From Verpa conica (Eukaryota; Ascomycota; Pezizomycetes; Pezizales; Morchellaceae): DNA of 64,000 bases. How positions within the stretch are numbered: position 1 is the stretch's first letter; each line of letters starts with the position of its first letter. The DNA lies in assembly GCA_033030425.1 (NCBI GenBank), contig JAUFSD010000001.1, positions 1,364,001-1,428,000 on the forward strand. The letters are read 5' to 3'. The translations under genes were made by a program, and so were the position numbers. Below are positions 10,994 through 22,470 of this stretch, one piece after another. The notes under the pieces are model-generated. The model searched no databases. It was given only the letters and a program-made list of their open reading frames with translations, and had not been told where the DNA came from.

Positions 10994-13313
10994 ATGCGTG
11001 CAGTTCTCCGGAGCCTTCCAACACTAAGTAGGCCTCTCCGTCAGCCATGTCTACCATTACGGTTCAGGCGCCTAGTGTCTACCTCGGGTCCATTCCAGCT
11101 TCGAGATTACCAGGAAGATTGTATACAAGCTATTCTTCGGCACATTGACGAAGGAGGCCGGAGAATGGGAGTATCACTGGCTACAGGGAGTGGTAAAACA
11201 GTTATATTCACTCAATTGATCCAGAGACTCATCCACCCTACCTCTTCAAGGGCCACACAGACTCTCATCCTCGTCCACCGGAAGGAGCTTGTCGAGCAGG
11301 CTGCGAGTCATTGCACTAAAAGCTATCCAGAATTGAGCGTTGAGATTGAGATGGCCAGTTCTCATGCATCTGGGACTGCCGATATCACGATTGCCTCAAT
11401 AATGTCGATAATTTCCGGCGATAGGATCGAGAAGTTCGATCCCACTCGGTTTAAACTCATCTTGATAGATGAGTGTCACCATGCAGTTTCAAACGGGTAT
11501 TTGAGGTGTCTTGAATATTTTGGGCTCAAGGAGCCTTCTAAGACAGGTCCGATTTTAGTTGGTGTGAGCGCAACCATGTCTAGATTTGATGGCCTAAAGC
11601 TAGGTAAGATCATGGATCACATTGTATATCATAGGTTAGTATCCCTAGTTTAGCTTTCGATAGAGATTTGTTGGCTGACGATTGAAGGGACTATTTGGAT
11701 ATGATTGGCGACAACTGGTTCGTCTCACTATTTCCTTCGCCTAGTCTACTATACTGAGCATAAACGGAAGGCTCTCCTCCTGCAAGTTTACAACAGTCAA
11801 GACTAGTGTAGACCTTTCAGGAGTTGGAAAATCTCAGACTGGAGACTTCCATACAGGAGATCTTGGGAGAGCTGTTAATACAGACGAGTTGAATGGAGTT
11901 GCTGTCAGATCTTGGTTAGAAAAAGCAAGTGAGTCTACTCCTTACATACTCCTAGATTAGGATGGTTTTCTGATGGTCTATAGAGGATCGAAAATCGACG
12001 CTTGTTTTTTGTGTTGATATCGCGCATGTCAGCGATATGACTGGGAAGTTCCGTGATTTCGGGATCGACGCACGACCCATAACAAGTAATACCTTACTCC
12101 AAGATCGGCGGGAACGTTTGGCCGCTTTCAAGAATGGAGAATTTCAAGTTCTCGTTAACTGTGGGGTCTTCACCGAGGTGGGTCACTTGGGTTACTAAGC
12201 CCTACTGCACTTCTAATGCTAAGAGATAGGGTACCGATATACCAAACATTGACTGCGTGCTATTAGCACGGCCAACAAAGTCAAGAAATCTTCTGATTCA
12301 GATGATCGGAAGAGGCATGCGACTATCCCCTGGAAAGGAAGACTGCCATGTCATCGATATGGTAGGGGCACTAGAGAAGGGCATTGTTACAGTGCCTACT
12401 CTCTTCGGCCTAGACCCCGACGAGCTAATAGAAAAATCGACCGCAGAAGATCTGCAGAAAAGAGCTAATGAATTAAAGGCACAAAGAGAAGCCGAAGCCA
12501 TGAAGTCTAATGAGTCCGAACCTTTTGATCAGGATATCGAGGGCCGGGACCTCAATGTTACATTCACCGACTATGAGAGTGTTTTCGACCTCCTTGCTGA
12601 TCAAAAAGAAGTCGAGTATATCAGACGCCTTAGTATGTTTTCTTGGGTAGCTGTTGGAAACGATAATTATGTATTATCCCTGAAAGGCAGTAATTTCTTA
12701 AGAATTGAGAAAGTTAAAGACGGTCTGCCTCCCTGGGGACTTGGGGGTTAGGAGGTTGCTGACTGATTATGTAGGAACCTTCACCGTAACAGAAACTTAT
12801 AAGATACCTCCACAAGTTACGGGAGGTAAATATATGACAATAAAACGGGAGGTTATAACTGGGGGCGCATCTCTCAGAGATGTTATTCAGGGGGCTGGTT
12901 TGTTTTAATTCTCTTTCTTGTCTTTTAAAATTATCTAACGATATGTAATAGATACTTTTGCAGCGAATCGTCAGATTCGTCTTTTCCTCCTTCACAAGGC
13001 CCCTTGGCGGGAGAAGCCCGCAACAGAAGAGCAGAAAAAGTTTTTAGAACTCTTTAACTATACGGTCGAGGAAGATGATGAATTAACGAAAGGTGAAGCG
13101 GGGGACATGATAACAAAGCTGAAACACGGTGCCCACAAGAGATTTGAACAATTAATGAAGGGTAAGAAAAAAGGGGAAAGGTTGAAGGAAAGAGATGAAA
13201 AGTTAAGGATGAAGGAGGAGGGGAGATTGAAGGCTAAGGAGGAGAAATTGAGGGCTGAGATAGAGAAGCTACGAAAAAGGGAAGAGGTGACGGTGGGGAG
13301 TTTAGTAATATGA
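10994..13313 (+). CDS. IRC3: Irc3-like mitochondrial DEAD/DEAH-box helicase
   Basis: Model: join(10994..11634, 11688..11717, 11771..11928, 11984..12177, 12230..12722, 12775..12897, 12952..13313), 666 aa, all phases consistent, introns 52-55 bp. Residues 1-30 are Arg-rich and lack acidic residues, fitting a mitochondrial presequence. Superfamily 2 motifs are ATGSGKT (63-69), DECHH (159-163), SAT (192-194) and QMIGRGMR (about 365-372). Yeast Irc3 is a mitochondrial double-stranded DNA helicase needed for mtDNA maintenance. The C-terminal 50 residues are an almost uninterrupted Lys/Glu-rich helix (coiled-coil-like). Exon 2 has only 30 nt. The gene is divergent from RPB6 and converges on the C2H2 gene at 13944. 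Confidence 0.88.
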
Positions 13314-13943
13314 GGACCTTGTATATAGATCCCTAGACTTGTTTCAATGTTTCAAAAACGTTTCTTGGATTGAATGTGTGAGTGATAAGCTATGGTTCAT
13401 TAGTTTAGAGATACCTAGGCTAGCCTCGCTGTCACCGTGCATTTAGTTCCTTGGGTTGGGAGATAGATTTAGTAGTTATGACCTTTGTGTATTTGTAGTT
13501 AAGACAGATATGAAGAGAAAAGGGAATAAGAAAAAGACACCATCCTTCATAATAAAAACATCCTTTCACTCGTCCCCTCATTTCTATTTCCTCCCTGTTT
13601 TGATTTCCTCCTTTTTTGGTTTTTGAAATAGGAAAAGAAACAAAGGAAAGGGTGATGAGCATCGTGATAACACAAAGGCCAAAAAGGAATGGATACGGCC
13701 TTGGAGCTTCCAAAGGCCTAACGAAAATGGAAAGGGAAGAGCATAGTAAGGACCGACCGAAGTTAAACAAAAGCAGAAACAAACAGTAGAAGGACTAATA
13801 AATGATTGAGAAAGAAAACATGAATCATTGGAAGATCAAATAAGAAGCAAGTCGACAAGGGTATCAGTCTAAGACAAAAAATTCAAAGAGCGATCGCCCC
13901 GTATAAGCATTTTCTCTACTATTAGACCTTAGGTGAGTGAAAT
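13314..13943. other. Intergenic region between convergent genes
   Basis: Only 3' flanking sequence of the helicase and the C2H2 gene. A 116-codon open frame on the minus strand (13432-13782) is low-complexity and shows no family features. Confidence 0.6.
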
Positions 13944-15327
13944 CTATTTTTTTCCATTCGAGGGTCCGGCACCGTCGGGTTGGATATTCTTAGGCTGGTT
14001 GGACTTCTTTCCGGGCCAGACGTGGACCTTCGGGATATCTTCCTTGTGAATACGCCTCCGGTGTTGGAGCATATTATCATAGCGTTTAGAATAACTACCA
14101 CAGCCTTTGAATGGGCATTTAAAAATATCCTTAAGATCATGATTTTTGTGCCGGGTGTTGTAATGGCGGTTGAACCCACCCCTAGTTTTAAATGGTTTAC
14201 AGCAATTTCGGTAGAAGTAGTTGTTGCGTTGAGACTCCGTGACAAATTCGCATTGTATGGCAAGTATGCCATCCTTGCGAGTACACTGATGCTTGCCGCT
14301 ATTAGATTCAAAAATGTCAGCACTAGTACTTTTATTGACCGAGATAGTAAAAGATAAGAATTATTGTGATCATAGGATACATACATAAATTCGCCTATAC
14401 AATAAATTCCGCAGCTAAAGTCTCTAGATGAAGGCTTTTTAGTTTTTCCCTCTATGGGTCTGGAACTCGAGGGTGTCGCATCGGTTGAAGGTGAAGGTGG
14501 AGCCTGCAATTTGGGTGCGTCGGGGATCTTGCTTAGTCCCGCATCACTGCCGTGGGTTTGGTTATCCTCAAGAATTTCGAGCGGCTCTGAAGGTGGGTGT
14601 TTAGGTAGCGCTTCGTTAAGAAACCCAACTGGCTCGTCATGGCTCCCGTAGGCATAACTATTGCCAAGGCTGTTTGATAGTTCTGGAGCTACAAATACAG
14701 GCGGAAACTCGTTAAGGACTTTGTTTGGCCCAAAATATTCTTCGATATGGCCTAGTGAGGCTGTGGTCATTAGGGTAGGTTGTTGGTACTGACTCCAGGC
14801 CTCTTGTGCAAAACTTCCTGGGTAGCTGCTATCCATATAACTTGGGACATAGGTATTAGAATGTTGGTCTTCGTAAAAAGGAAAATCCAGTATGTTTGAC
14901 TCGTTCCCCTCGGAGTACCCCGCGCACGCATTATTATTCGTATAGCTAAGCTGTTCCGGAAAGGGTTGGAAAGTAGCATGATGCTGATCCCCGTAAGGTA
15001 GCTGGTTTGCCCCGGGGTATCCTGTGCATGTATTGCTATCTGCATAGCCATTGGTAGATGATATAAAATCGCCACTTTCAGGCTCGTCAGTATGGACTAA
15101 AAAAAAAACTACCCAGGATACTCCATGTCAGCCTGCAGGTTGCTACTGCAAATGTGATATGGAAGTAAAAGTGAGCGCTTTGCAGATATCAATAGTGGAA
15201 TGTATGCGGTCGATGGATCCAGGGATACTTCGTGCTCGGATGGTGTGGGTGCACAAGAGAAGAGAGTTGTATAGGTAAATATGCTTCGCTGACTGTCAAT
15301 AGGGGCTCTGGATGAGTGAAGGCGCAA
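13944..15327 (-). CDS. C2H2 zinc-finger protein
   Basis: Model: complement(join(13944..14298, 14385..15096, 15147..15327)), 415 aa. The last exon encodes a clear C-x4-C-x12-H-x4-H finger (CPFKGC to RRRIH) preceded by a less regular finger ending HYNTRH, then a basic tail. The N-terminal 290 residues are Pro/Ser/Tyr-rich and probably disordered. Reading straight through the 86-bp second intron gives a wrong frame without fingers, so that intron is well supported. The first exon is less sure: a GTAGCA donor, a GCTGAC branch and a T10-AG acceptor give a 50-bp intron in phase. Otherwise translation could start at 14836. The likely role is DNA binding; targets are unknown. It is divergent from the phosphopantetheinyl transferase gene (388 bp apart). 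Confidence 0.72.
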
Positions 15328-15715
15328 AAAAACTTGGAAGAAAGGAAGGGGGACAGCCCGTTGTTATATCTTCATCTGAGACGCTATTTAGGACTACTAT
15401 TTACGGTTTCACGCAGCCAGGCCCGTTGCCGCCTGGAGAAGCAACGAGCCTGGTAATAATATATGCAGTGGACATCACGCATAGGCTATAGGACACGAGC
15501 AGAGGCCTCACATTTGATAATTCACTCTCACCTTGCTGTATCCAGGCTCGTCTTACCAGTAGAGTATGTACAGCCTCTACTCATGGCTTTGTGATAAGTA
15601 CGTTATACACAGGTCATCACTCGCTTGACAAGGGTTCTCATAGGTTACCCGGCTGTAGCTATCTTCGGGGCTTACTCTGGTTTCTGAAGAATCTAGCTGC
15701 GCTTTGCTTGATCCA
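15328..15715. other. Divergent promoter region
   Basis: Spacer between the divergent C2H2 and phosphopantetheinyl transferase genes. It has moderately GC-rich short blocks but no motif I can name with confidence. Confidence 0.5.
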
Positions 15716-16681
15716 ATGCTGCTTCGTTATGCTCTGGATGTTGCCTCTCTTTGGAACTCGCCAGAAGAGGTTTATTGCCCCATATTGATCTTCTACATAT
15801 AACAAACTGATCTTGTATCGTTTTCTTAGTTTACCGAAGCCCTGAACCTTCTCCCAGCTGCAACAAGGCCATCAGTGACCAAGTTCTACTTCCCCGCCGA
15901 CCGCAAGCTCTCACTAGGCTCGCAACTCCTCCAACGTCTCGTTGTTTCAAAGGTCTACAGCAATGGAGAACCCAGCACTGATATACCCACATTGGCTTCG
16001 ATTCCCATAACCCGGGATCCCAAGAGTGGGCGTCCTTCCTACCACCACCCCGCTACATTCTTGGAGGGGAACCACAAATGGGTATTAAGTGACTACAATG
16101 TTTCACACCACAACCCAAAATCACCTTCTGCTTCGACTCCGTGCCTAGTCGTCTTGGTAGCACGTGTTACCGCTGCGAACTCTACATCTCTCCCACTTAG
16201 GGTAGGCGTAGATCTCGTTCCTACGGTTCATAATCGTGGTAGTACCTCTGCAGCGAGCTTTTTGGAGACGTTTCGAGATTCGGATGTCTTTACTAAAGAT
16301 GAGATACGGGCTATATATTCACTACCAATGGAAGAGGATAAGGTCAAGATGATGTATCTACATTGGGCATTGAAAGAGGCGTACTGCAAAGCTGTTGGCA
16401 CGGGTCTGGTGACGAACCTATTAGCTATCAACTTTAGAGATGTTGGGCTAGATACTGTTGAGCATGGTGAGAGGGATACTAAGGTCAAAGTTTTTGTGGA
16501 TGGGGCTGAGAGGAGTGAATGGATGTTGGAAATTATGAAACTGTCTGGAGATCATTACGTTGCGGTCGCGACAGATTCATGGACTAGCGAGGAAGAAGGC
16601 GGAGAAACGGGGAAATGGCTATGGATAGACTTTACTAAAGATATCCTAAGTGTTTGGGGTGGAATATCGGAAGATAGCTAA
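15716..16681 (+). CDS. npgA: Sfp-type 4'-phosphopantetheinyl transferase
   Basis: Model: join(15716..15769, 15830..16681), 301 aa. The first exon (18 codons) was found by splicing: it restores MLLRYALDVASLWNSPEE joined to FTEALNLLPA. Family signatures are RVGVDLVP (about residue 143, the Mg-binding Asp) and WALKEAYCKAVGTG (about 197-210, with the Lys-Glu pair). The enzyme transfers phosphopantetheine from CoA to carrier domains. In filamentous ascomycetes one such enzyme activates alpha-aminoadipate reductase (lysine synthesis), polyketide synthases and non-ribosomal peptide synthetases. It could therefore be the single broad-range NpgA/Lys5 orthologue. No biosynthetic cluster is adjacent. 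It converges on the ABC exporter, 159 bp between stop codons. Confidence 0.88.
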
Positions 16682-16840
16682 GATGAATACTGTTTATTTC
16701 TTGGGTAACGCTAGGTGAAGATATTTTGATTCCTCGGTTATTAGAATAGGGGGGTAAATAGCTAGTGGTCCTAAATTGATCACCCTCTAGAGATCCTAAA
16801 ATCTTGACAGATGGGCCTCTTGGATAATAAAATATAGAAT

Positions 16841-19800
16841 CTATGTTTCTCCTAGAATATCCCGACCCTTTACCTGTTCTCCTTTATTCAGTAATCTATG
16901 AAGCTCTCCCCCTCGCTCCAAAAGCTCCTCCAATCCTCCACTTTCTACAACCTCCCCATAACTCATAACCACAATTCTTTTAGCACACCGCATCATCTCT
17001 TGGCTATGTGTGATAATAATAACCGTCATCTTTCTCCCATCAGTCTCACCTTTATTGATAAGATGATTGATAGTCCCATGTATGACTTTCGCACTCTCGG
17101 AATCCAGATTGCTAGTACACTCATCCAAGATCAATATCGCTGGCCTCCTAACAAGTGCTCTCGCAATACCTAGCATTTGAGCCTGACCCCCAGATAAGTG
17201 ACTCCCGTTGTCTCCCAGATACGTGTTGTACCCATCCTGGAGCCCAATGATAAAGTCATGAATCCCTGCTGCTTTTGCTGCTCGTTCTACCTCCCAGCGA
17301 GTGTAGTTACTTCCGTATGATATATTATCATGAAAACTACTATCGAATAGAACCACTGACTGTGGAACAATTGCCATTTGGGAGCGGAGCGATCGGATAT
17401 TGATGTTTTCGATAGGAAAAGTGTCTATTGATATAGTTCCCTCTAAACTAGAGTAAAGACGTTGAAGGAGGGCTGCGACGGTTGATTTTCCAGAGCCAGA
17501 GAGTCTGGATTAGGTATCTTGTCAGCTGAGGGTTGCTAAAATGTTGCAACATTTATAAATGACTTACCCTGTTATGGCAATACATTCACCGGGTGCGATT
17601 TTGAGGTTGAAGCCTCGAAGAACAGCTGTGTCGGGGCGTGTGGGATATGCGAAGGTGACATTAGAGAAATCAATAGCTCCTTTGAGGTCTAGTATTCGGG
17701 CCCCATTACTCTCGTGAGAGTTTTGGGGTAAGTTATATAGTCGTAGGACACGTCGCGCAGTATCTTTGCTGTTACTTATTTGGGGAACTGAAACGAAGTT
17801 AGCATCCTAAGAACCACTGTATTGGGTTAGAGGGATTACTGAAGCCAACGATGGTATTTGCAGCTGTCAGGGAGAACAATAGGAGGCTGAAGACTGTGAG
17901 GACGCTCTCAAGGTCATAAAGGCCCTCGAAAATCAGGACCGCACCGTACCAGAAAATCAATGCTAATTATAGTTAATATTTGTGAAGTCTATGGGGTCTC
18001 TGGAGATATACCTATTGCAAACAATACCGCGGAATCCGACAGTCCAAAGCTAATACCTGCTAAAAAGGATCTCATCATACCAGTCCTCAAAGCAGCGTGC
18101 GTAGCTTTAGCATGCTTTTCCCTAAAGTACCTTTCCAGCGCTAGCCCCCTCACAGTTTTGATATTCGTGATGGTCTCACCAAACACCCTGCCGACAATTT
18201 CAGCAGTCTCGTTACTATTTCTCTCCCATTCATCTGAGATCCATGCAAAAGATCTGGTCATTCCGTACATGACTGGGGTAACCAATAATCCAACCATTGT
18301 CAACTGCCAGCATTCTGTGAAACTCCAGCTAATACCTAAAATCATCATTGTTGCACCAACAAACGTGTAGACAGCGAACCGACCAAGCAAGTTCCGCATT
18401 TCTTCAGCATTCTTTTCGATATCTTCTGCTATTGCCCCTACAAGATTTTCGTCAAACCATACACGAGGTTGGTTAAGGATGTGGGCTAAAGATTTAATGC
18501 GGAGTGCATCTATCCAGGACTGAGCGACTGATTCCAAGAGGTAGTTCGTAAGATAGCTGTTTATCGCATCTATGAATGCAATACACAGAACTACTAAGGA
18601 CCATTTCGTTGATTCTGATGGTGGGTTCTTCGGTTGAAAGAACGAAGAAAGAAGGTGAGCAAGCGCATAAGAGAACGCTGGAGTTGCAGAAGCGTGAAAA
18701 AAGGCTGCCGTGAAGCCAGTAACAAGTAGAAACCTACCGCCAATATCTAAAGAAGGCCAAATAGTAGAGAATATCTGCTTGAGGGTAATTCCCTTCGACT
18801 CAAACATTCTGACCGGTTCTCTCCTTGGGGTTGTAGGAATTATTGCACTAATATCGAATGTTGGTAAGTGAGCTGGTACGTAGTCGAAATGCTTAAGCCT
18901 TCTTTCAAGGAGGTTAGATCGGCGTTTTCTTCTGATATCTGTCAGATGAATCTGATGCATCTCTATTCCCGTTAGTGATAAGGGCCCTGACTTGAAATTT
19001 AATTGCTTGACTTCATTTAGAGACTTGATACCCAGTTCTCTAGATCCTTCTTGGGTCACATCCAAAATACTGGCAGCGTCATCGACAAGATTCCCGTTAG
19101 AGGCTTCACCTCCACTATCATGACCTAGTTCAAGTTCGGGTATAAGCAAATAACTTCCCTTTTGTTTACTTGTATCATATGCCCTCATAAAATCCCGAAA
19201 CAGGCCGTCTACACACCCTATGTCAGACCTGTAGCCACCCTGGACGACATTTCCTTTTTCAAGTACGTAGACAAAGTCTTCTGGGAAGATTTGCGAGATG
19301 TCATGCGTGATTATAACTGTTGTCTTTCCTCGTCTCCATGTATGAATTGCATCCATGACCAATGACCTACTGACATAATCAAGAGAGCTGGTAGCTTCAT
19401 CTAGAATTAGTACTGGTGTGTTCCTGATAATAGAACGGGCTAAAGCGATCTATATAGGATAACGGTTAATTATATTTCTACCTTTAGGTAGGCTGGAAGC
19501 CATGGGACCTCACTCTTTGACGCTGACCACCGGACAGTGCAGTACCCCCAACACCAACCATAGTATCAGATCCTAACGGGAAATTATGGAGCGTATCTTC
19601 AAGCATAGACATTCGACAAGATTGGTAGACTTGCTCGCGGGTAGTGTTCTCATAGTCCTTCCTCCCAAAAGCGATATTTCGGAAGATTGTCTCATTGAAT
19701 AATACGCTCTCCTGTTGGACTAGTGTAATGTTACTCCGTAACCACTCGTGGTTGATACCCTGGACTGAGATTCCATCCAATATAATAGAGCCAGATAAAG

Positions 19801-21190
19801 GCTCATATTCCTTGAGGATGAGATTCCCTAAGGTACTCTTCCCGGAGCCGCTCTTACCAACAATGAATGTAGTTCCGTAGGGTGGTATCGACATACTTAC
19901 CCTGTCTAGTACTAGTTGACTAGGGCGGGATGGATATGCAAATGATACCTAACTATGTAGTTAGAATAGGAAGTCAGGAGTTGGGTCAAATATACATTTT
20001 TAATCTGGATCTCGCCTTCGCAGTTATCTGGAGTCACTCCACCTTTCATGCGAAAGACTTGTTTCCCCTTCTCAACCTTCACCAACAAGGCTTTCAGACC
20101 AGCGCCAGCAGCCCGCCCTTTCTCTAATAGTATCATCTGCGGTAGTATTAACTCAAGGGACTGAGTCGCCATCAGGCAAGACCAGAATGTAGTCATCACA
20201 TCGCCAGCAGATGCTTGTCCCTCCCTGACGAGCCGGCTACCATACCAGAATCCTTGCACAAACATGGACAAAGTTATCAACCTTATAAACCCAATTATCA
20301 AGGCATTACTGTGCGCTTGTGCTCTATACGCGCAGGCTGCTTTGATACAGGCTACCGTAAACACATTGCATTCGTACCGCTGCCCGTTAAATGCCTTGAC
20401 AGTTTCAATAGCTGTAAAGGCCCTATTCACAGTCTTGGTCGCTTTCGCAAGGTGCTCTTTCTGCGTATCTATCTGAGGCTGCATACGACGTGAAACCGCC
20501 CCGAGAAACACCAGTGCAACTGGTACTCCGGTGAGGGTAATGAAGGTTAAAGACCAACAGGTATAGATAGACACGGAGAGACAGACCACAGCTGTGACAA
20601 GACCCTGCACTGAAAATCCTAATGGTTGTGAAGCGGCAGCTTGAAGCTCTTTTGTTTGACTACGTTTTATCTTCATCAATACATGCCATTCAAAGAGGGA
20701 GGGTTTCCTACGTTTGGACTCTCGATATCAATCCTGCCACACCATTCCTTCTCGTATCATACCACTCCATATCTTTATCAACCAAACCCTCGAAAAGCCT
20801 CTCCCTCGCCGCTTTCGCTTGTAATTCTCCAAAAATTCCCCAACAAGCAAAGAATGCGCCACTGAATAGCCAGCTTCCGACCCCCAGCATTCCCAGAAGA
20901 AAAACGTACGACCTAACTTCATCAACTAGTTTAGAAGAGGTTATTTCTTCAGCACCGAATGACGCAAACGACCCAAATAGTTTTCCAATTATGATTGCTG
21001 TTGCTGGGATCACAATACCACTAATCACAGCGAAGAATACCGCCGCTACGAGCGGTAGGATGTGTCGTTTCTCGGTGAAGCTGAAGAGTGATACCCAACC
21101 GTGTTCGTAACTCTCTTCATCTTCAGGAGCGTCCGAGATTATGCGATCCGTCATGGCGGCTCCGCCATCTTTCTCGAGTCCGGATTTCAT
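16841..21190 (-). CDS. STE6: Full-length ABCB exporter, Ste6-like
   Basis: Model: complement(join(16841..17504, 17568..17787, 17840..17962, 18012..19449, 19514..19948, 19996..20659, 20712..21190)), 1340 aa, all phases consistent, introns 47-64 bp. Architecture is TMD-NBD-TMD-NBD. NBD1 has Walker A GKSGSGKST (412-420), LSGGQRQR and LILDEATSSLD (DE at 543-544). NBD2 has GLSGSGKST (1120-1128), LSGGQAQ (about 1223) and LILDECTSNLD (DE at about 1247-1248). Both H-loops are present, so both ATP sites look competent. A long, poorly conserved linker of about 170 residues separates the halves. The layout fits fungal Ste6-type exporters that secrete farnesylated mating pheromone; a multidrug exporter of the same subfamily is the alternative. 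A second possible start is the ATG at 21154. Confidence 0.85.
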
Positions 21191-22470
21191 GGTTGTTTTT
21201 TTGACCTGCTTGGGGCCTCCCTAGCGATGTCCTTTTTTAAGAGATTATTAGAACTTAGAAGTCACTCTTCTCGCAAGAGTAAGAGGTACAAGAGTACCAG
21301 CGGAATAGTTGTATGACTTTAAAGCTAGGACGCTTGTGGAAGTCTTAACATTGTGTCGTTAGCATTGTTTGATTTCATTGTCTCTCAGCACTCAAGGCGG
21401 CTTCTAAAATCGAATCTTTACAGCCAATCCACAAAATGGTAGAGACAAACAAAACGTTTGAAGTCCAAAAAATCAATAAGTATAGATAATATGGCTACCA
21501 AGTGTATAGTATCACTTGTTTTGTTAATCCAAGGATTAGACTCGCTTACCATTCGAAGCGAATAATTTCCATTATGATGTGAGCTTTTTACTTCTTCCAA
21601 GATCTCAAGAAGCAGGCAGACCTTCCTAATATGAATTATAACCGCATCTAGTAGCCTTCAGATTAGATTCCTCTGAATCTATCACTGTACACCCGAGCTT
21701 TATATATACCTTAAGAGTAGCACTTTCCCAGATATATGTTGATAAGAGTTACCAAGAATCTCGGCTACCGATTGAAACCGGGAAGCTCGGTCGGCACCCT
21801 GTAATAAATACCAGGAAAAAAACTCATACCCACCTACCTGAATAAGGTCAAAAAGGTGAGATGGGCCTATAAGGGTTTGATTTTCCTGATATAGATTTTA
21901 GAATATATTTGGTTGGGTGGAAGTCCTGGACTTCTAGCATCCTGCAATAAAGTTATTAGATCTTAGTATAGAAAATTGAGATCATTTTGTAGGAGCATGT
22001 AATCGTTAGAGGCACCCACGAGAAAGTATGTGTCAATAATACACACATAGAGCCTTTGTAATAACCTGATAAACCAATATGTAGAATATCTAGAGATAGG
22101 CCAAGAAATTCTCGTGTTAAGGTCTAACTCCAAGCTTTTTGACGATGACCCAGCTTCCTCAAATGACCCCAGCTCCCGTTCATACAGAGCCAAGAATCAA
22201 TTAACAACCAATACAATGACAAGTATGAGCGGGTTCTCGCTGCAACGCAATCTTTTCTCGATCATGCGTTATCGAAACAGGATATCTTCTTACCTCCAAG
22301 TATCCAGGATTTATCTACTCGCTCAGATGCGGTACCTCGTGCGGCCACTAGCTCCGTCAGGCTAGGAAGCCAATATAAAAGACAGGACTTGCACGACAAA
22401 CGAGTCTCCTCCGAAAGGTCCTATAGTCACACGTCCACAGTTCAATCTATAGAAAAAAAACCCATCCAAT
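21191..22470. other. Divergent intergenic region, exporter and aminopeptidase promoters
   Basis: No gene supported. AT-rich sequence with scattered short open frames below 85 codons. The right end holds a TATA box for the aminopeptidase. Confidence 0.6.
22374..22380 (+). promoter_or_regulatory. TATA box of the aminopeptidase gene
   Basis: TATAAAA, preceded by CCAA, lies 91-97 bp upstream of the start codon of the M28 peptidase. Spacing and sequence fit a core promoter. Assignment is by position only. Confidence 0.55.

Noticed and set aside
15097..15112. A 16-bp GTAG-T10-AG interval in the C2H2 gene at 15.1 kb, which would make an ATG at 15125 the start
   Set aside because: Far too short for an intron. 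The T10-AG works as the acceptor of a 50-bp intron with a good branch site.
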